Origin: Ecdyonurus torrentis | Taxonomy: Eukaryota > Arthropoda > Insecta > Ephemeroptera > Heptageniidae | DNA: 64,000 bases | Direction of reading: 5' to 3' | Assembly (NCBI GenBank): GCA_949318235.1 | Contig: OX439127.1 | Location: forward strand, 26,463,683 to 26,527,682 | Shown: positions 12,995-39,871 of the stretch, piece by piece | Position numbering within the stretch: the first letter of the stretch is position 1 | How the letters are laid out: every line of letters starts with the position of its first letter | The notes under the pieces: generated by a model | Told to the model about the DNA's origin: nothing | Database searches by the model: none | The model's input: the letters and a program-made list of their open reading frames with translations, nothing else | Translations under genes and position numbers: made by a program

Positions 12995-13165
12995 CTTTAA
13001 ATCTTGAAAACCAAACGACTTGTTGCCTTTATTGTTTGGAAAACCAAACGATTTGTTGCCTTTATTGTTTTGAAAACCAAACGATTTGTTACCTTCATTG
13101 TTTTGAAAACCAAACGACTTGTTACTTTCATTGTTGTGAAAACCAAACGACTTGTGACCTTCCGC
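12995..13165. repeat. 33-bp tandem repeat in right arm
   Basis: Inverted counterpart of the array at 9815-9980, same unit and copy number with a few substitutions. Confidence 0.85.
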
Positions 13166-13189
13166 CGCAACCACAACGATATGTTAGAC

Positions 13190-15102
13190 ACATAATTTGA
13201 AAGTTCCCGATGCGCGAGATATTTAAAAATTTAAATAATACTTTTTAGTTAAACCAATCAATCATATAGCCTTTGCCAAAAATCTCATACAAAATTCTGA
13301 AAGTTTGGCCAATGAAGCTGTGTTTGAATGACTTAATTCATACTTAAATGGTTCATCCATTGTGTTCAGTTCATGTACACAACACATGCACACTCAAATT
13401 TGTCTTCTAGGCTTCACAAGTGATTTAAATTTGCAAAGACTAACAAAGTTGTGATCTTTTCTCAAAAGGCAGAGAAGGAGGAGCAACTTAAAACATTATA
13501 GCTTTCAATATAAGTAAATTGACAATCTCATTAACTTCCTACCAAATTAAAACAACAAAAGGTACATTTTTGTTGTCAACAAATTCAAATTTAACTACTA
13601 ATATTGTGCAACATTACTAAGTAACAAATATACAATGCAACAATAACAAAATTACACATAATACACATTGTCTCTGACAAAAGTGACATAATTATTGTTC
13701 ATTTCATTTTACGTTATCTTATATTTGTAACATAATTTCCGGTTAGAAATTGGAACAACCACAAAGACATTCTAAGCATCAAACAGTTAATTAAAATATA
13801 GCAATAAAGCTCAAAAATAAAGGAGGTAGGTTACCAGCACAACCAAATGGCTACAGAGATTAAGTGTTCTTTATAAATTTCAAAATGTTAAACATGGGCA
13901 ATGACTATTAATTTATATATATCCTGTGTAGAGAATCAGTTATGAAAGTTAATAAATGCATCTGACTATTTATGGTCCTCCCTATTTTGTTGACTGAACC
14001 CCCTTAATTATATTACACAAAATCACACAATCCTTAAGGCTGTGTACTGCAGTGATTTGACTGACCGTTGTATAGGTACAAAACTCTTTTATTATTATAT
14101 TATCATTTATTTTGCACAGTAATACTTATGGATATGACAATTACAAATGTAAAATATTTGGGGGATCACTATGCAAAAATTTGAATTACAAATTTTTGAA
14201 ATTTTACTACCATAAGGCCCCATGTTAAAAAAAAAAAAAAAAAAAAAAACGAGTCACAGTTTTTGGAAATTTATCATCAGAATTATTTAATTTGATTGTA
14301 GTTACTACCATGCTATTTATATATTTATTTCCAACCAAAAACAGGCTTTCGCCTGATGCATTGGTAGTACACACAAAACAATATATTTAATTGATTACAG
14401 CATAATTTTGAAATTAGAAAAATGGTGTGGGAATGAATTACAACTTAATAAAACTAATTTACACCATTTATAAATAATTTGGACATCAGAAAAATCAAAG
14501 TTTAACTTTAGAACATTTTTATTACCTTCAACCACATGACCGTGTATACCTCAATAATAATAATAATAAAAAATCTCAGTGCAGCAGTTTTCTCAAGTAA
14601 TTCTAAAAGCATGACTCCACAATGCTTGGCTTGCTTGCACTGCCTGTGATTGGCTAACATCAGATGAAATATTTCAATGTGATTATCTGCTGAAATTTCT
14701 CAAGAACCTGATTGGTTGTTTTGTACGCTCACTTACCAGTGCAGTATAGACCAGTTTGACTGGTGCTATGCTTAACCTCTCTTTCAGACATTATAATTTA
14801 TAAATTAAACAAGCATCTTTATTGAAAAAAAGCATAGAAAAAAAAACATTTTTGAAAGAGCAAGGTTTAAGCCAAACAAAATGTCTGACCCACTCTTACA
14901 CTTACAATTAATTGCATGCTACATGTTGAGAAATGTGCATGACAAAACATAGCTGGCTAAAAAGTAATATCAGAACGTAATACAATAACCGGAAATTATG
15001 TTATATTTTATGATTTTTACTTTTCGGTTTTAGCATTTATCAGAAAATGCCATTTAATATTAATTAAACATTTGGCAAAGTTTCTTATTAAGTAGCCACT
15101 TA

Positions 15103-15106
<4 letters not shown>
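13190..15106. other. No gene seen
   Basis: AT-rich DNA with an A-run near 14227-14249. No splice-bounded or long open frame with protein-like composition. Confidence 0.5.

Positions 15107-15136
<30 letters not shown>
15107..15136. repeat. (TA)n microsatellite
   Basis: About 30 bp of TA repeats. Confidence 0.85.
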
Positions 15137-15137
<1 letters not shown>

Positions 15138-15700
15138 CAAACACACATATAAATTAACATACAGTTTCAGATCTTGTAAAAATATTTTATATTGCAATAA
15201 ATTCTTAGTGTTATTTTGCAGTCCAATTAAGCCTGAGATACTTATGTACATACATAATGAAATAATAAATTAATTAATGCAAACATTACTGGAATTTATA
15301 AAAGTGAATGAAGCACACGTATTAGGTGCCACACATCAGTATACTGGGGTATTTATATTATATACTGTGTAGTTTTGACCAAAAGTAATTTCCAAGTGAT
15401 TGGGCAAAACATATTAGCCATCACTTAAAGTTTCCCTCTCCCTGGCTATTGAGATAGTATGTGCCTCTTCCCTCACCTCCTTCTTTAATAATGGCTATCT
15501 ATGTCTATGGTTTTGCTACAATTTTTCGGTCAATCAAATTTTCGTTTGGCCCTCTAATTTTTTTCTCCCCTATGTTTATAAATGAGACAATTTTTTTCTC
15601 CCCTATGTTTATAAATGAGACAACTATTTATAATAATTATATAGTACAGAGTATAATTAATTACAAACGATTAAACCATTTCGGTTTGAATATGTGAACA

Positions 15701-15960
15701 AAGAAAGGATAGGAGAAACCAACAATCCCCTTACCACGATGAGGTCCGTAGCTTGGTGAAAGTCTTGATGGCACAGGTTACATAAATATACAATATACAA
15801 CAATATAGTCACTATACTCTTAGCAACCAAAGAAGAGGGCTGTTGCCCTCAAAATGTCTTAGTGAACTTGTATATTTATGTAACCTGTGCCACCTAGGCG
15901 TTCACCAAGCTACGGACCTCATCGTGGTAAGTTGCTTGTTGGTTTCTCCTATCCTTTCTT
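15701..15960. mobile_element. Compact foldback element, family 3
   Basis: The left end AAGAAAGGATAGGAGAAACC is the exact complement of the right end GGTTTCTCCTATCCTTTCTT, and arms of about 100 bp follow. The loop holds GAGGGCTGTTGCCCTC, a perfect short hairpin, followed by AAAATGTC. That order resembles a hammerhead stem II and GAAA-GUC segment with core bases lost. It looks like the 3' part of a ribozyme-bearing element in inverted arrangement. Confidence 0.75.
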
Positions 15961-16267
15961 CAATTACATATTAATTATAGTACAATTTTAGTTATTAATA
16001 CTATTTACCCCACAATGGTTTATCCTTTGGAATAATCCAATTTGATTTAAGGTAGTAGGTGACCGGCTGATATCCTACAAACTGACCGGTCGTGAAATAT
16101 AAAATTAACATGAAGTAAAGATGAAATGTTACTTTAAAGTTTAGTAACACAAACACAAAAACACAATCAAATATTGAAGTTATTCCACTTAAAAGATAAC
16201 ATGTAAATGTAAGAATGGAAATTCTATCGCCAACTGTTAAGTTAAATTAGAAACTTTTTTTTTTTTT

Positions 16268-16870
16268 AATTAAAATGTTATTAAAAGCTTCTTTTTTTTT
16301 TCTTTTACTTTCTTTCTTCGTTCTTTTTTTTTTTTTTTTTTTTTTTTTATTTATTCAATTTTTCTTTTCAATTCATCCAATTTCAGTAGAAAATTATACT
16401 TTATTTTTTATTTATTTTATTTATTTATTTATTTTTTTTTTTACTGGATACAAATAACATAGAAAGAATTATTGTGAAAATAAAGTTCCTCTTTTGGCTA
16501 TTTCTGTTTCAAGTCGGAAACCCTCCTTATTAACTTAATTAATATATATATATATTTTTTTTTAATTAAAATGTTATTAAAAGCTTCTCTTTTTTTTTCT
16601 TTTACTTTCTTTCTTGGTTCTTTTTTTTTTCTTTTTTTTTTCTTTTTTTATTTATTTAATTTTTCTTTTCAATTCATCCAATTTCAGTAGAAAATTATAC
16701 TTTATTTTTTTATTTATTTATTTTTTATTTTTAAAATTTTTTTTTTTTTATTTTTTTTATTTTTTTTACTGGATACAAATAACATAGAAAGAATTATTGT
16801 GAAAATAAAGTTCCTCTTTTGGCTATTTCCGTTTCAAGTCGGAAACCCTCCTTGTTAACTTAATTAATAC
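16268..16870. repeat. Tandem duplication, period about 295 bp
   Basis: The block from TTAATTAAAATGTTATTAAA to CCTCCTTATTAACTTAATTA occurs twice in a row with about 95% identity outside the T-runs. Both copies carry long T-rich tracts and the shared segment TGGATACAAATAACATAGAA. No coding content. Confidence 0.85.
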
Positions 16871-18332
16871 TTTTTTTTTTTTAAATTTATTTAATATTAT
16901 TATTACCCTATTATTATTTTTTTATAATAATAAGCTTTAAAGAGTTTTTTGTAACGATGAAAGTAATACATGACCGTAACTTTCACAATAATGCCAAATT
17001 TAAAATAATTACACATTTCTACCTATTATTGAATATGAGCATGATTGCCTATCCACAACTCATAAACTCTCTTTTCTCATTCACCTACTATAATATTGGT
17101 TGCAAATATAGTATTTGACATAACATCTGCTGTTTTGGATGTTTACTGAGCTAAATTTTCCACTTTCTTAACGATAATAAAGTAATTATTGTACAATAGA
17201 AAATATTGAACAAAAACTAATCACCAAACCAAATTAAAATATTTTTCTTAGTGCCAAGCACAGGTGCATTAAATCGGATAATAAAATAAAAAAATCCTAC
17301 TTCCCCTGTAATTAGTTAATTATCAGATTTAAATAATTGTTACACCATTGAAAATTTCAAAAGTTCTCTGATGACCTGGATATTTTTATTTGAAATGAGG
17401 TGTTTAAAATTTGACATCTTTATGTCTGTGGTTGTGGAGAAATTGTGGAAGTATGCTTACATTGAGTTATATGAGCATTGAGTAGAAGGCGAATATGCAC
17501 TAAAATGGCATCTTAAAAATAAAGATTGAAACAATAGTAAATGCAGTGAGGAAGCACGGGAGAGGCACATCTACTTGTGGTTGTGCTCCCTAGTCCTTAT
17601 TTCTCAACAATGGAGAGTATTTTTATATGATATCAACCTTTCCTTCCCCTTTATTATGGCACCAATGATTGGACAAGTGATGTTCTTTACCAACATGAAA
17701 ACTACTCTTTTTGACAATAGGAATGAATAATAAATAAATATTTGGCATCAGTTATGTCAGCAGTAAGAGCAATTCTTCAATATTAATGATAGTTTGGGAA
17801 TAAACTTGAATTTTATATTTCCCAGGAATGTTTACTTTCTTATTTCTACTGAGAACAATGAACTTAACAATATTTTATGAACATATTAAATGTGCAATTA
17901 CAGTAGCTCAGAATACCATTTTGTGGAGTTTGAGAATCTTCCCCAGACGTTGTTTTGCTGTTGCCATACCTTTCTTTGGTTTGCGATCTATGGAGAAAAT
18001 CAAATCATCAATAATTTATGACAATGCATTAAATGCACAAAACACTCTGTACTCTCACAACTTTTGGACGAAAAGAGTGTATATTTCAAGTTTCATCAAC
18101 TGTGTTTCTATATTCAAGCCCTCGTATCATTACATATTTCAAATTTATTTTTATAGATGCAGATAATTTGCAGTAACATTACTCTTTACAATCATACCTA
18201 TATTACACTAAATTTGCCTCATTCATTTTTACTATTCTGAATCCCAATCCCCACTTTTTCCTAATCTATCATTGTGTTTTTCTATCAAATCTTGTAATTA
18301 TCAATTACTGCATAGACAATTTTTCCTATTGT
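16871..18332. other. No gene seen
   Basis: AT-rich DNA. A family 4 end fragment (ACTTTTTCCTAATCTAT) lies near 18253-18275. No recognisable exon. Confidence 0.45.
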
Positions 18333-19438
18333 ATATATCGATGATGTTGCGAACAAAATGTGTAACTCATATTTTGTCAGGTGAAGCAAAATGTGTAAGT
18401 CGTTTTTTGTCACGCTAAGCAAAATGTGTAACTCGTATTTTGACACGCGTAGCAAAATGTCTATCTCGTATTTTATCACTCGAAGCAAAATGTGTAACTC
18501 CAATTTTTGACAAAATTGATTTTTAATGTTTTGAATTCTTTGAATTGTGTACTTCCTCGAGTTCATTTTTTATTGTTTGAATCGATTTATTTATTAAGTT
18601 ATGGTTTAATTCTTATCGCTTCTGTTGATCACTCTTCAAAAGCATATTTAGTTATAAATTCAGTCGTTAGGTGGCACTTTTTTTTATTTAAATAATAATA
18701 TTTTTAAAGACAGGTACCATTTTTAAGAGTTTTATAACTTATAACTAACTAATTTTATTTCCCTAATAATTTAAAATTGCTTACTTATGAGCTGCGTGCT
18801 ATGTTTCTAAAATTATTATTTATTGAAAACAATGAGCCTGTGTTTTCAATAATGATGTGATACAATTTTAAGAATTAAGTATATAATATATAATCATAAT
18901 TTTATTTTAGTTGTTTCTTTGTAAAGTTGGTATGCAAATTTTTCGAAAAACGCATGCCGTGTACGTGTGGAGGTGTTTACGTGAAAGTAAGAACAATGAT
19001 AAGAATAAGCTTATTTTTATTAAAATTTAAGAAATGAAAATTATTATTAATATAATTAATGCACTTCTTAGCTTACCGAGTATAACATTTTAATAAAAGG
19101 AAATCAATTACGCATAAATCATGCATTTTGTTTGCTATAATAATATCGAATATAACATTTATAAAATATTGTTTGAAAAAATTTCATAAGTTTAAAAAAA
19201 AATTAGGCTTATTTAATAAAAAGGCATTATTTTTTTATAAACGCTTCTCCTGTAAAATTTCTTCTTTACGAGTTACACATTTTGCTTCGCGTGATAAAAT
19301 ACGAGGTAGACATTTTGCTACGCGTGACAAAATACGAGTTACACATTTTGCTTAGCGTGACAAATAACGACTTACACATTTTGCTTCGCCTGACAAAATA
19401 TGAGTTACACACTTTGTTCGCAACATCATCGATATATT
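18333..19438. mobile_element. Foldback element with 33-bp subrepeats
   Basis: Arms of about 170 bp (18333-18505 and 19262-19438) are inverted copies built from about five tandem units of roughly 33 bp with core GCAAAATGTGTAACTCG. The outer ends read ATATCGATGATGTTGCGAAC and its complement. The 750-bp interior is AT-rich without a recognisable gene. A compact relative with the same subrepeats lies at 37810-38070. Long inverted repeats built from tandem subunits are typical of Foldback-type elements. Confidence 0.8.
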
Positions 19439-19616
19439 AAATACTAGTACCACTATATCATACAAGAATAAAATATTTTAATTGTTCTGTTGTTATGAAA
19501 CAGTTTTCAAAAAAATTTATAAATAACAAATATATATATATATATAATCCCCCCCCCCCCCCCCAAAGGTCGATAAAAACAAGCTACCACAGCACTAACT
19601 ACCACTCAAGTGTGGA

Positions 19617-34785
<15,169 letters not shown>

Positions 34786-34927
34786 TTTCAACTTTTTTAT
34801 ACAACAACATAAAGGAACATGGAATGAAACCTAAAAAACAAAGAACTTCACAGAACAGGGAACAACAGAGCGCCGCACAGCGCACAGCCAGCAGTCAGCA
34901 ACCTCGGGGGGGTCGGGGGAATTGATA
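34786..34927 (-). promoter_or_regulatory. Likely KDM7 5' UTR and core promoter
   Basis: The 140 bp upstream of the KDM7 ATG includes a GC-rich patch (34868-34922, with GCGCCGCACAGCGCACAG) unlike the AT-rich surroundings. No TATA box is placed convincingly. The MITE at 34928-35330 begins right behind it. Confidence 0.35.
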
Positions 34928-35330
34928 ACTAAATATAAGGTAGTACAGTTGATTCGCCAAAATTTTTTTTTTTTGCTTCACACTTCCTATCTACACCCAT
35001 GTTAAAAGGGGTCATTTTAATAAATTATAGCACAACTAATACGAATTGTCAAGAAATAAAAACTATATCGGGGCATGCCTTAACAAGTCAGCAATTGTTT
35101 TTAAACTTATAAATATCCTCTTCAGTCGATTAATGTTGTTAATTAATGATTTTCTGTGACGTTGTAATCTGTAGCTAAGATTGGCTCAGGATTGGCTGCC
35201 GAAGTGACTTCGGGCATCTCCGCTTTACTCCAAGCCAATCACATGCCAACAAAATTAGGTCACACCTCCGTCAAACCCCCCTTTATAAGAAGAAGAATGC
35301 GGTGACCTTACTACCTATTTTAGTTATTAT
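34928..35330. mobile_element. 400-bp MITE at KDM7 promoter
   Basis: Ends AGGTAGTACAG... and (complement) AGGTAGTAAGG share a short inverted repeat preceded by TAACTAAA-like bases. A full-length copy in the opposite orientation is at 56650-57048. Shared landmarks are CCCTTTTAACATGGGT, ATTAATTAATGATTTTCTG-type and CCGAAGTGACTTCGG (a perfect palindrome here). Both copies sit just upstream of a gene with the same end toward the ATG. Confidence 0.75.
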
Positions 35331-35332
35331 AG

Positions 35333-35615
35333 GGGGAATCACGGTACACGGAGTCAACGAAGCTAAAGGTAACGTTAGGCATCGACTGCGCATTTCGTGC
35401 GTCTGCTGCAAGATTTAAATCTTTATTTCCGGTATTTTTCACGGTTTGATGGCGGGAAAATATTATCGTGTGTAATTTTTTTTGAAAAAATGAAATTTTA
35501 CCGGAAATGGATCTCGTCGATCGGGCAAATTCGGAAAAGACGAACGAAATTCGCAGTCGTTGCCTTACGTTACCTTCAGCTTCGTTGCACGGAGTAACAC
35601 ACAATCCCCGATCCC
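35333..35615. mobile_element. Foldback MITE
   Basis: Arms of about 85 bp share CACGGAGTCAACGAAGC / GCTTCGTTGCACGGAG and GTAACGTTAGGCATCGACTG / its near-complement. A TTTTTTTTGAAAAAATGAAA centre separates them. Overlapping open frames in it are side effects of the inverted repeat. Confidence 0.75.
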
Positions 35616-35799
35616 CGACACCGTACATTCCTGGTATACATTCAACACAAAACACAACCACGTCTCACCTGAATAAAGAACAGATGAACGAACCAGCAAC
35701 CATACAAGCAGAAACGCAGGAGTATTCAGGAACTCAGTGATGTGACGTCACATGTCACAAATGTTTGTTGTTGCCGTTGTTATACGAATGGAAATGTAA

Positions 35800-36785
35800 C
35801 TGGTATGTATATTCTGTAGGTATGCCCAGGGTATACATACATACCCATTGCATATGTATTTACATATAATATAGGTATAAGGTTCATTTGCAAACTTGAC
35901 GGTTTTATTATTATTAAAACTTCTTATTAAATTTTAGAGTGTGCAGGTCATATTATTTAACATAGTTGCTAGTAATCATAGTATCAAATTTACTGTACAT
36001 AATATATATATGTACATACATACATACATAATATATGCATACATATGTGTACATATACATACACACATAATATTATGTGATAGCATTTTAAGTTGCAAAC
36101 AACAGATGAATTACAGAAATCATACTTACCATGGATTATAACTTATAACCATTGAATACATAACATATGTATATAATTATGTTACTACATACATACATAT
36201 GTACATAAATCATATGATGTATATATGTATGTATGTACATACGTATACGACTATACGTACATACATGGATATGCATTGCATATCTATGGATGGTTGCATA
36301 TTATGTCATATGTGTATGTACGTATGTACATACATACGTACCGAAATGAAAGGAATAACTTGCAATTCTAGTGTTGCATTTCAGTCTATGGTTGTGCAGG
36401 TTTTTGATTTCTGTGCGGTACATATGTACATATATGTATGATATTACATAATGTAACATACATTTATTGCAAATCCTTGTATGTATGTATGTATGTATGT
36501 ATCATATGGATGTATGTATGTATATTCAATATATTATCCTTATGGGAAAATAGGTAAACTGGCAACAGAGTTAATATAGGTATGAAATGTAAACTCAGCC
36601 TTCAAATAAAATAGGAGAGATTGGGCATGCAATGCTGCAATTCACCTGTCATGAAATATATTCATTGCCGTTCAGAATACATACATGAGAACAGTAAATC
36701 AAAAAAGTTCTGAACTATATACAAATATAAGCCTGAAACATTTTTGATTTACATACTGTACTGTCAGTACTGTACCTATGCCTAC
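35800..36785. repeat. ATGT/ACAT-rich degenerate microsatellite zone
   Basis: Many short runs of GTAT, TACA and ATGT units (for example 36009-36060, 36218-36240, 36478-36502). No coding signal. Confidence 0.75.
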
Positions 36786-36787
36786 TC

Positions 36788-37202
36788 TGTGCAAAGTCCG
36801 AATAATAAAAAGTAATCATTTAAACTTGATCCATTTTTGCGCGCCACAAAATATGCTTAAACGAGAAATCTCGCTTCTTATGTGAATAATAAATATATTT
36901 TTATCACGAAGCTCTGAAGAAGAAGACAGAAATTGACGAAGAGTTAATTCCTCGCGCTCAGGTGAGTTGATTGGCCAGCTAAGCCAGCAAACCAAACACG
37001 AGTCATGGTGCCCAACTCAATGTCTTTCTATCTCTGCCACTGACTCGATTTTCTTAGCTGTTTTTATTTTATTAAAAAATCATTTATTTTATTAATGAAC
37101 GCAAATAAACAAATATATAACTTCTACCCTTTTATATCATTACAATATCAAAGCTATGCCTATTTTACTTTATCAAAAGAGTGGTAAGAAAAAAATATAA
37201 AA

Positions 37203-37240
<38 letters not shown>

Positions 37241-37497
37241 GTTTGAGTTGTACAAGCGAAGTTCGTGGACAGCAGAACGAGGAGTGTTTGGCTTGCTTGC
37301 TAGCAATCACCTGAGCGGCAAGGAGCTACCTCTTCTCTCTTCTTCGACAATCCTCGTCTTCTTCTTCTTCCAAGCTTCGTATTAAACATCTATTTACTAT
37401 TAACGTTAGAAGCGAGATTTCTCGTTTATGCATAATATTTTGAGGCGCGCAAAAATGGATAAAATGGTTACTTTCTATTACTCGGACTCTGTACATC
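36788..37497. mobile_element. 710-bp foldback with GTACAG-type ends
   Basis: Arms of about 250 bp share AATAATAAAAAGTAATCATT / its near-complement, TTTTGCGCGCC / GGCGCGCAAAA, ACGAGAAATCTCGCTTCT / AGAAGCGAGATTTCTCGT and a GCTCAGGTGA block. The centre has (GT)n(GA)n at 37203-37241. It is the same family as 28324-28605. Confidence 0.7.
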
Positions 37498-37507
37498 ATA
37501 CAATATG

Positions 37508-37630
37508 CACACCTCTTGACAAAAGTTTCCAAACAATTTGTTTAGGCAACTCGCAACCACCCTATGCTACCTGTATGAGAAAACGCAGCGGCCGCCGCTG
37601 CTCTGTTTGGGATCTTTTGTCAGAGCTGTA
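37508..37630. mobile_element. Tc1/mariner-type MITE, second copy
   Basis: Diverged copy of 34075-34182: ACCTCTTGACAAAAGTTTCC at the left, GATCTTTTGTCAGAGCTGTA at the right and the shared GCAGCGGCCGCCGCTGC centre. Confidence 0.7.
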
Positions 37631-37809
37631 CAATAAAAATTATATTTCAAAGTTTTTTCCCTCTATAATTGTTTTCAAACATATTTTGATGTCGTTTTAT
37701 TATTTTGGGGGTATACAGAGTTCATTATCATCATCATTCGTTAAATGTACAGTAGTGCAATATGTCTGTACATATACCAGTGTATACTTTTTGTTTTAAA
37801 GTGATACTA

Positions 37810-38070
37810 TGCATGTCGATGTTGTTCCGAGCAATATGTGTATCTTGTTTTTTGTCACGCGAAGCAAAATGTCTATCTCGTTATTTGCCACGCGTATCAA
37901 TATGTGTAACTTGTTTTTTGTCAAGCTAAGCAAAATGTGTAAGTCATTTCCAAACGTTATGGAGATGGCGCTCGACTTACACAAAAAACGTGACAAATAA
38001 CGACTTACACATTTTGCTTCACCTGACAGAATACAAGATACACATATTGCTCGCAACAACATCAATGTAT
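37810..38070. mobile_element. Compact relative of the 33-bp-subrepeat foldback
   Basis: Ends TCGATGTTGTTCCGAGCAA and TTGCTCGCAACAACATC are inverted, with four subrepeats (GCAAAATGTGTAA core) in the left arm and two in the right. It is the same family as 18333-19438 but only 260 bp. Confidence 0.75.
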
Positions 38071-38544
38071 ACAACATACATACTTCCAGAATTTATTGTG
38101 TGGATTGGAAAAACATCTGTTTGAAAGAGTAAAAAAACAAAAACAACATACATACACATTATGACGCTTTATACCCCTTTCAGTGTTAGCCAACAGCATT
38201 TCACTGTGCTAATGTTAAAAAATTATAATAATAATACAGTAATTAAAATAATAATAAAAAAAAGAAGGGGGGGGGGGGAAGAAGAAGAAGTGTAAATAAT
38301 GCTTAGCTAAGTTTTGGAGGGAAATAATATTGTATGGTAATAACAGTGATCCATATCACTTACATACCATACAATTAAGTCCTGTATGATATTGTTTATT
38401 AAACTATAGAGACACTAACCTTGTTTGTGAATCCTGTTTATTGTGCTCCTGAACAAACAAACAAAAAATTGAGGCAGGGGGAGGGGGGGGGGGGGGAATG
38501 GTAATAGGCTTAAAAACATGTCTACTACTGCACATGAAATGATT

Positions 38545-38925
38545 GTGATTCTATTTTTTACCATTCAAATCTTGATCTAGGGCAAAGCAAGACAAAATTA
38601 CAACATTGCATTGGCATAGGCTATTTTACATATTAGATACAAATATTTTATTTTTCACCAGGTAAGTGTTGTGTGTGCTCTCATTTGGTACAACCAGCAT
38701 GCCAGGCAGGTTGTCATCTTGTGTAGTGCATGGTGCATGAATGCAATGCAAGGAAATATTGCTGCTCTGGCATGCTGGATGTGCTAGACAAGACACTCAC
38801 GACACCTACCAGGCGATAAACAGAATATTTGTAGATAATTTGTAAAATAGCCTATGAATTAGTAATACAATGTTGCAAATTTGTCCCGCTTTGCACTAGA
38901 TCAAAATTTGAGTGGTAGAAAATGT
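38545..38925. mobile_element. Foldback element
   Basis: The arms share ACAACATTGCATTGG / near-complement at 38868-38880, GCATAGGCTATTTTACA / TGTAAAATAGCCTATG and TCTAGTGCAAAGC-type blocks. The loop contains a palindromic CATGCCAG...CTGGCATG pair. A small separate hairpin follows at 38936-39053. Confidence 0.6.
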
Positions 38926-39203
38926 CATCCCAATGGACTACTTGCAATGAAGATTTTTTAATTGTAACGTAGTTATGATGACAATTTTTCAATAAGAAAT
39001 GCAATAAGAATATTTAAATTTATTTTAAATAGTTTGTTCATTGCAAGTGGTCCATTTTATGCAATTTATTTAAAATTCAAATTCAAAAATAATTTATTCC
39101 TCCCAAACTCCAATGATCAAAAGCAGCAATACAAAGACTTTACATTTGTGTAGGTTATGTTGAATAATATCGACTAACATACCTACTAACTTACCTACTG
39201 TAT

Positions 39204-39529
39204 TTAAAGGCATAGACAACATTAAAACATTAGCATTTACATTACAAAACACTTGATGTGACTTACATAAATAACATTATTTGGTCTCAAAACCCAACTA
39301 TAGTGCCATAGCAGTGATCAGAAATTTCTATTCATGCAACCCGCACAACATTTTCATACTAGTTTCATAAACAGAAATATTCACACAAATTACACACTTT
39401 ACAGTTTTTTCACGCTCTCTTGTGGGGCCACATTTACATTCTGGTAAAAATTATCATCTGTTTTGTAGATCCCATCTTGTGTTTAATCATTAAAAAGAAC
39501 ATGTTGTTGCATTTTTTCTATGCCTTTAA
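39204..39529. mobile_element. TTAA MITE (AGGCATAGA ends)
   Basis: TTAA then AGGCATAGACAACAT at the left; ATTTTTTCTATGCCT then TTAA at the right. TTAA target plus short inverted ends fits piggyBac- or Kolobok-type non-autonomous elements. A truncated copy in the opposite orientation is at 50530-50827. Confidence 0.75.
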
Positions 39530-39871
39530 CACAAGCTGAAATATGACATAAATATCTCGCAGATTATATTATTTTAACACATTATACAATTCATTTACTA
39601 CATATTCTTCAACCATGCTCATTCGAGTTTAATTATTTTTGTATATTGTATTATCTTCTCCTGTTTTTAATTTCTGGTTTTACAAGTCATGTATGATGCT
39701 TAGTAATAATGGATAAATACGTTGATGCAGTGTATAACATTATTTTGTAATGATTGTTGTTGCAGAGTCTGCATGAGACTGCTGAGTTCAGTCAAACAGA
39801 CCATGAAAGAAGGAGACAAAACATACTTTGGAATTGAGAGCTAGAAGTACTCAGAACACTTCACACCTAAA

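Larger units (their letters stand above)
9784..13189. mobile_element. 3.4-kb palindromic foldback element
   Basis: Two arms of about 1.68 kb (9784-11464 and 11510-13189) are near-identical inverted copies around a 45-bp spacer. Next to the centre the match is essentially perfect for hundreds of bases. Each arm carries at its outer end a tandem array of 33-bp units (TTTGGTTTTCAAAACAA core) and further in a conserved open frame (10464-10805 plus; 12186-12503 minus). Long inverted repeats with subterminal tandem repeats are the plan of Foldback/Galileo-type elements; no transposase is visible. Target-site duplications could not be assigned. Confidence 0.8.

Noticed and set aside
19545..19564. 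C-run and other homopolymers as regulatory sites
   Set aside because: Ordinary low-complexity runs, common through the window.
35320..35740. Overlapping open frames upstream of KDM7
   Set aside because: They fall in a foldback MITE and read through both arms.
36000..36540. CRISPR-like repeat spacing in the ATGT-rich zone
   Set aside because: Degenerate tetranucleotide microsatellite without fixed repeats or spacers, in a eukaryotic genome.
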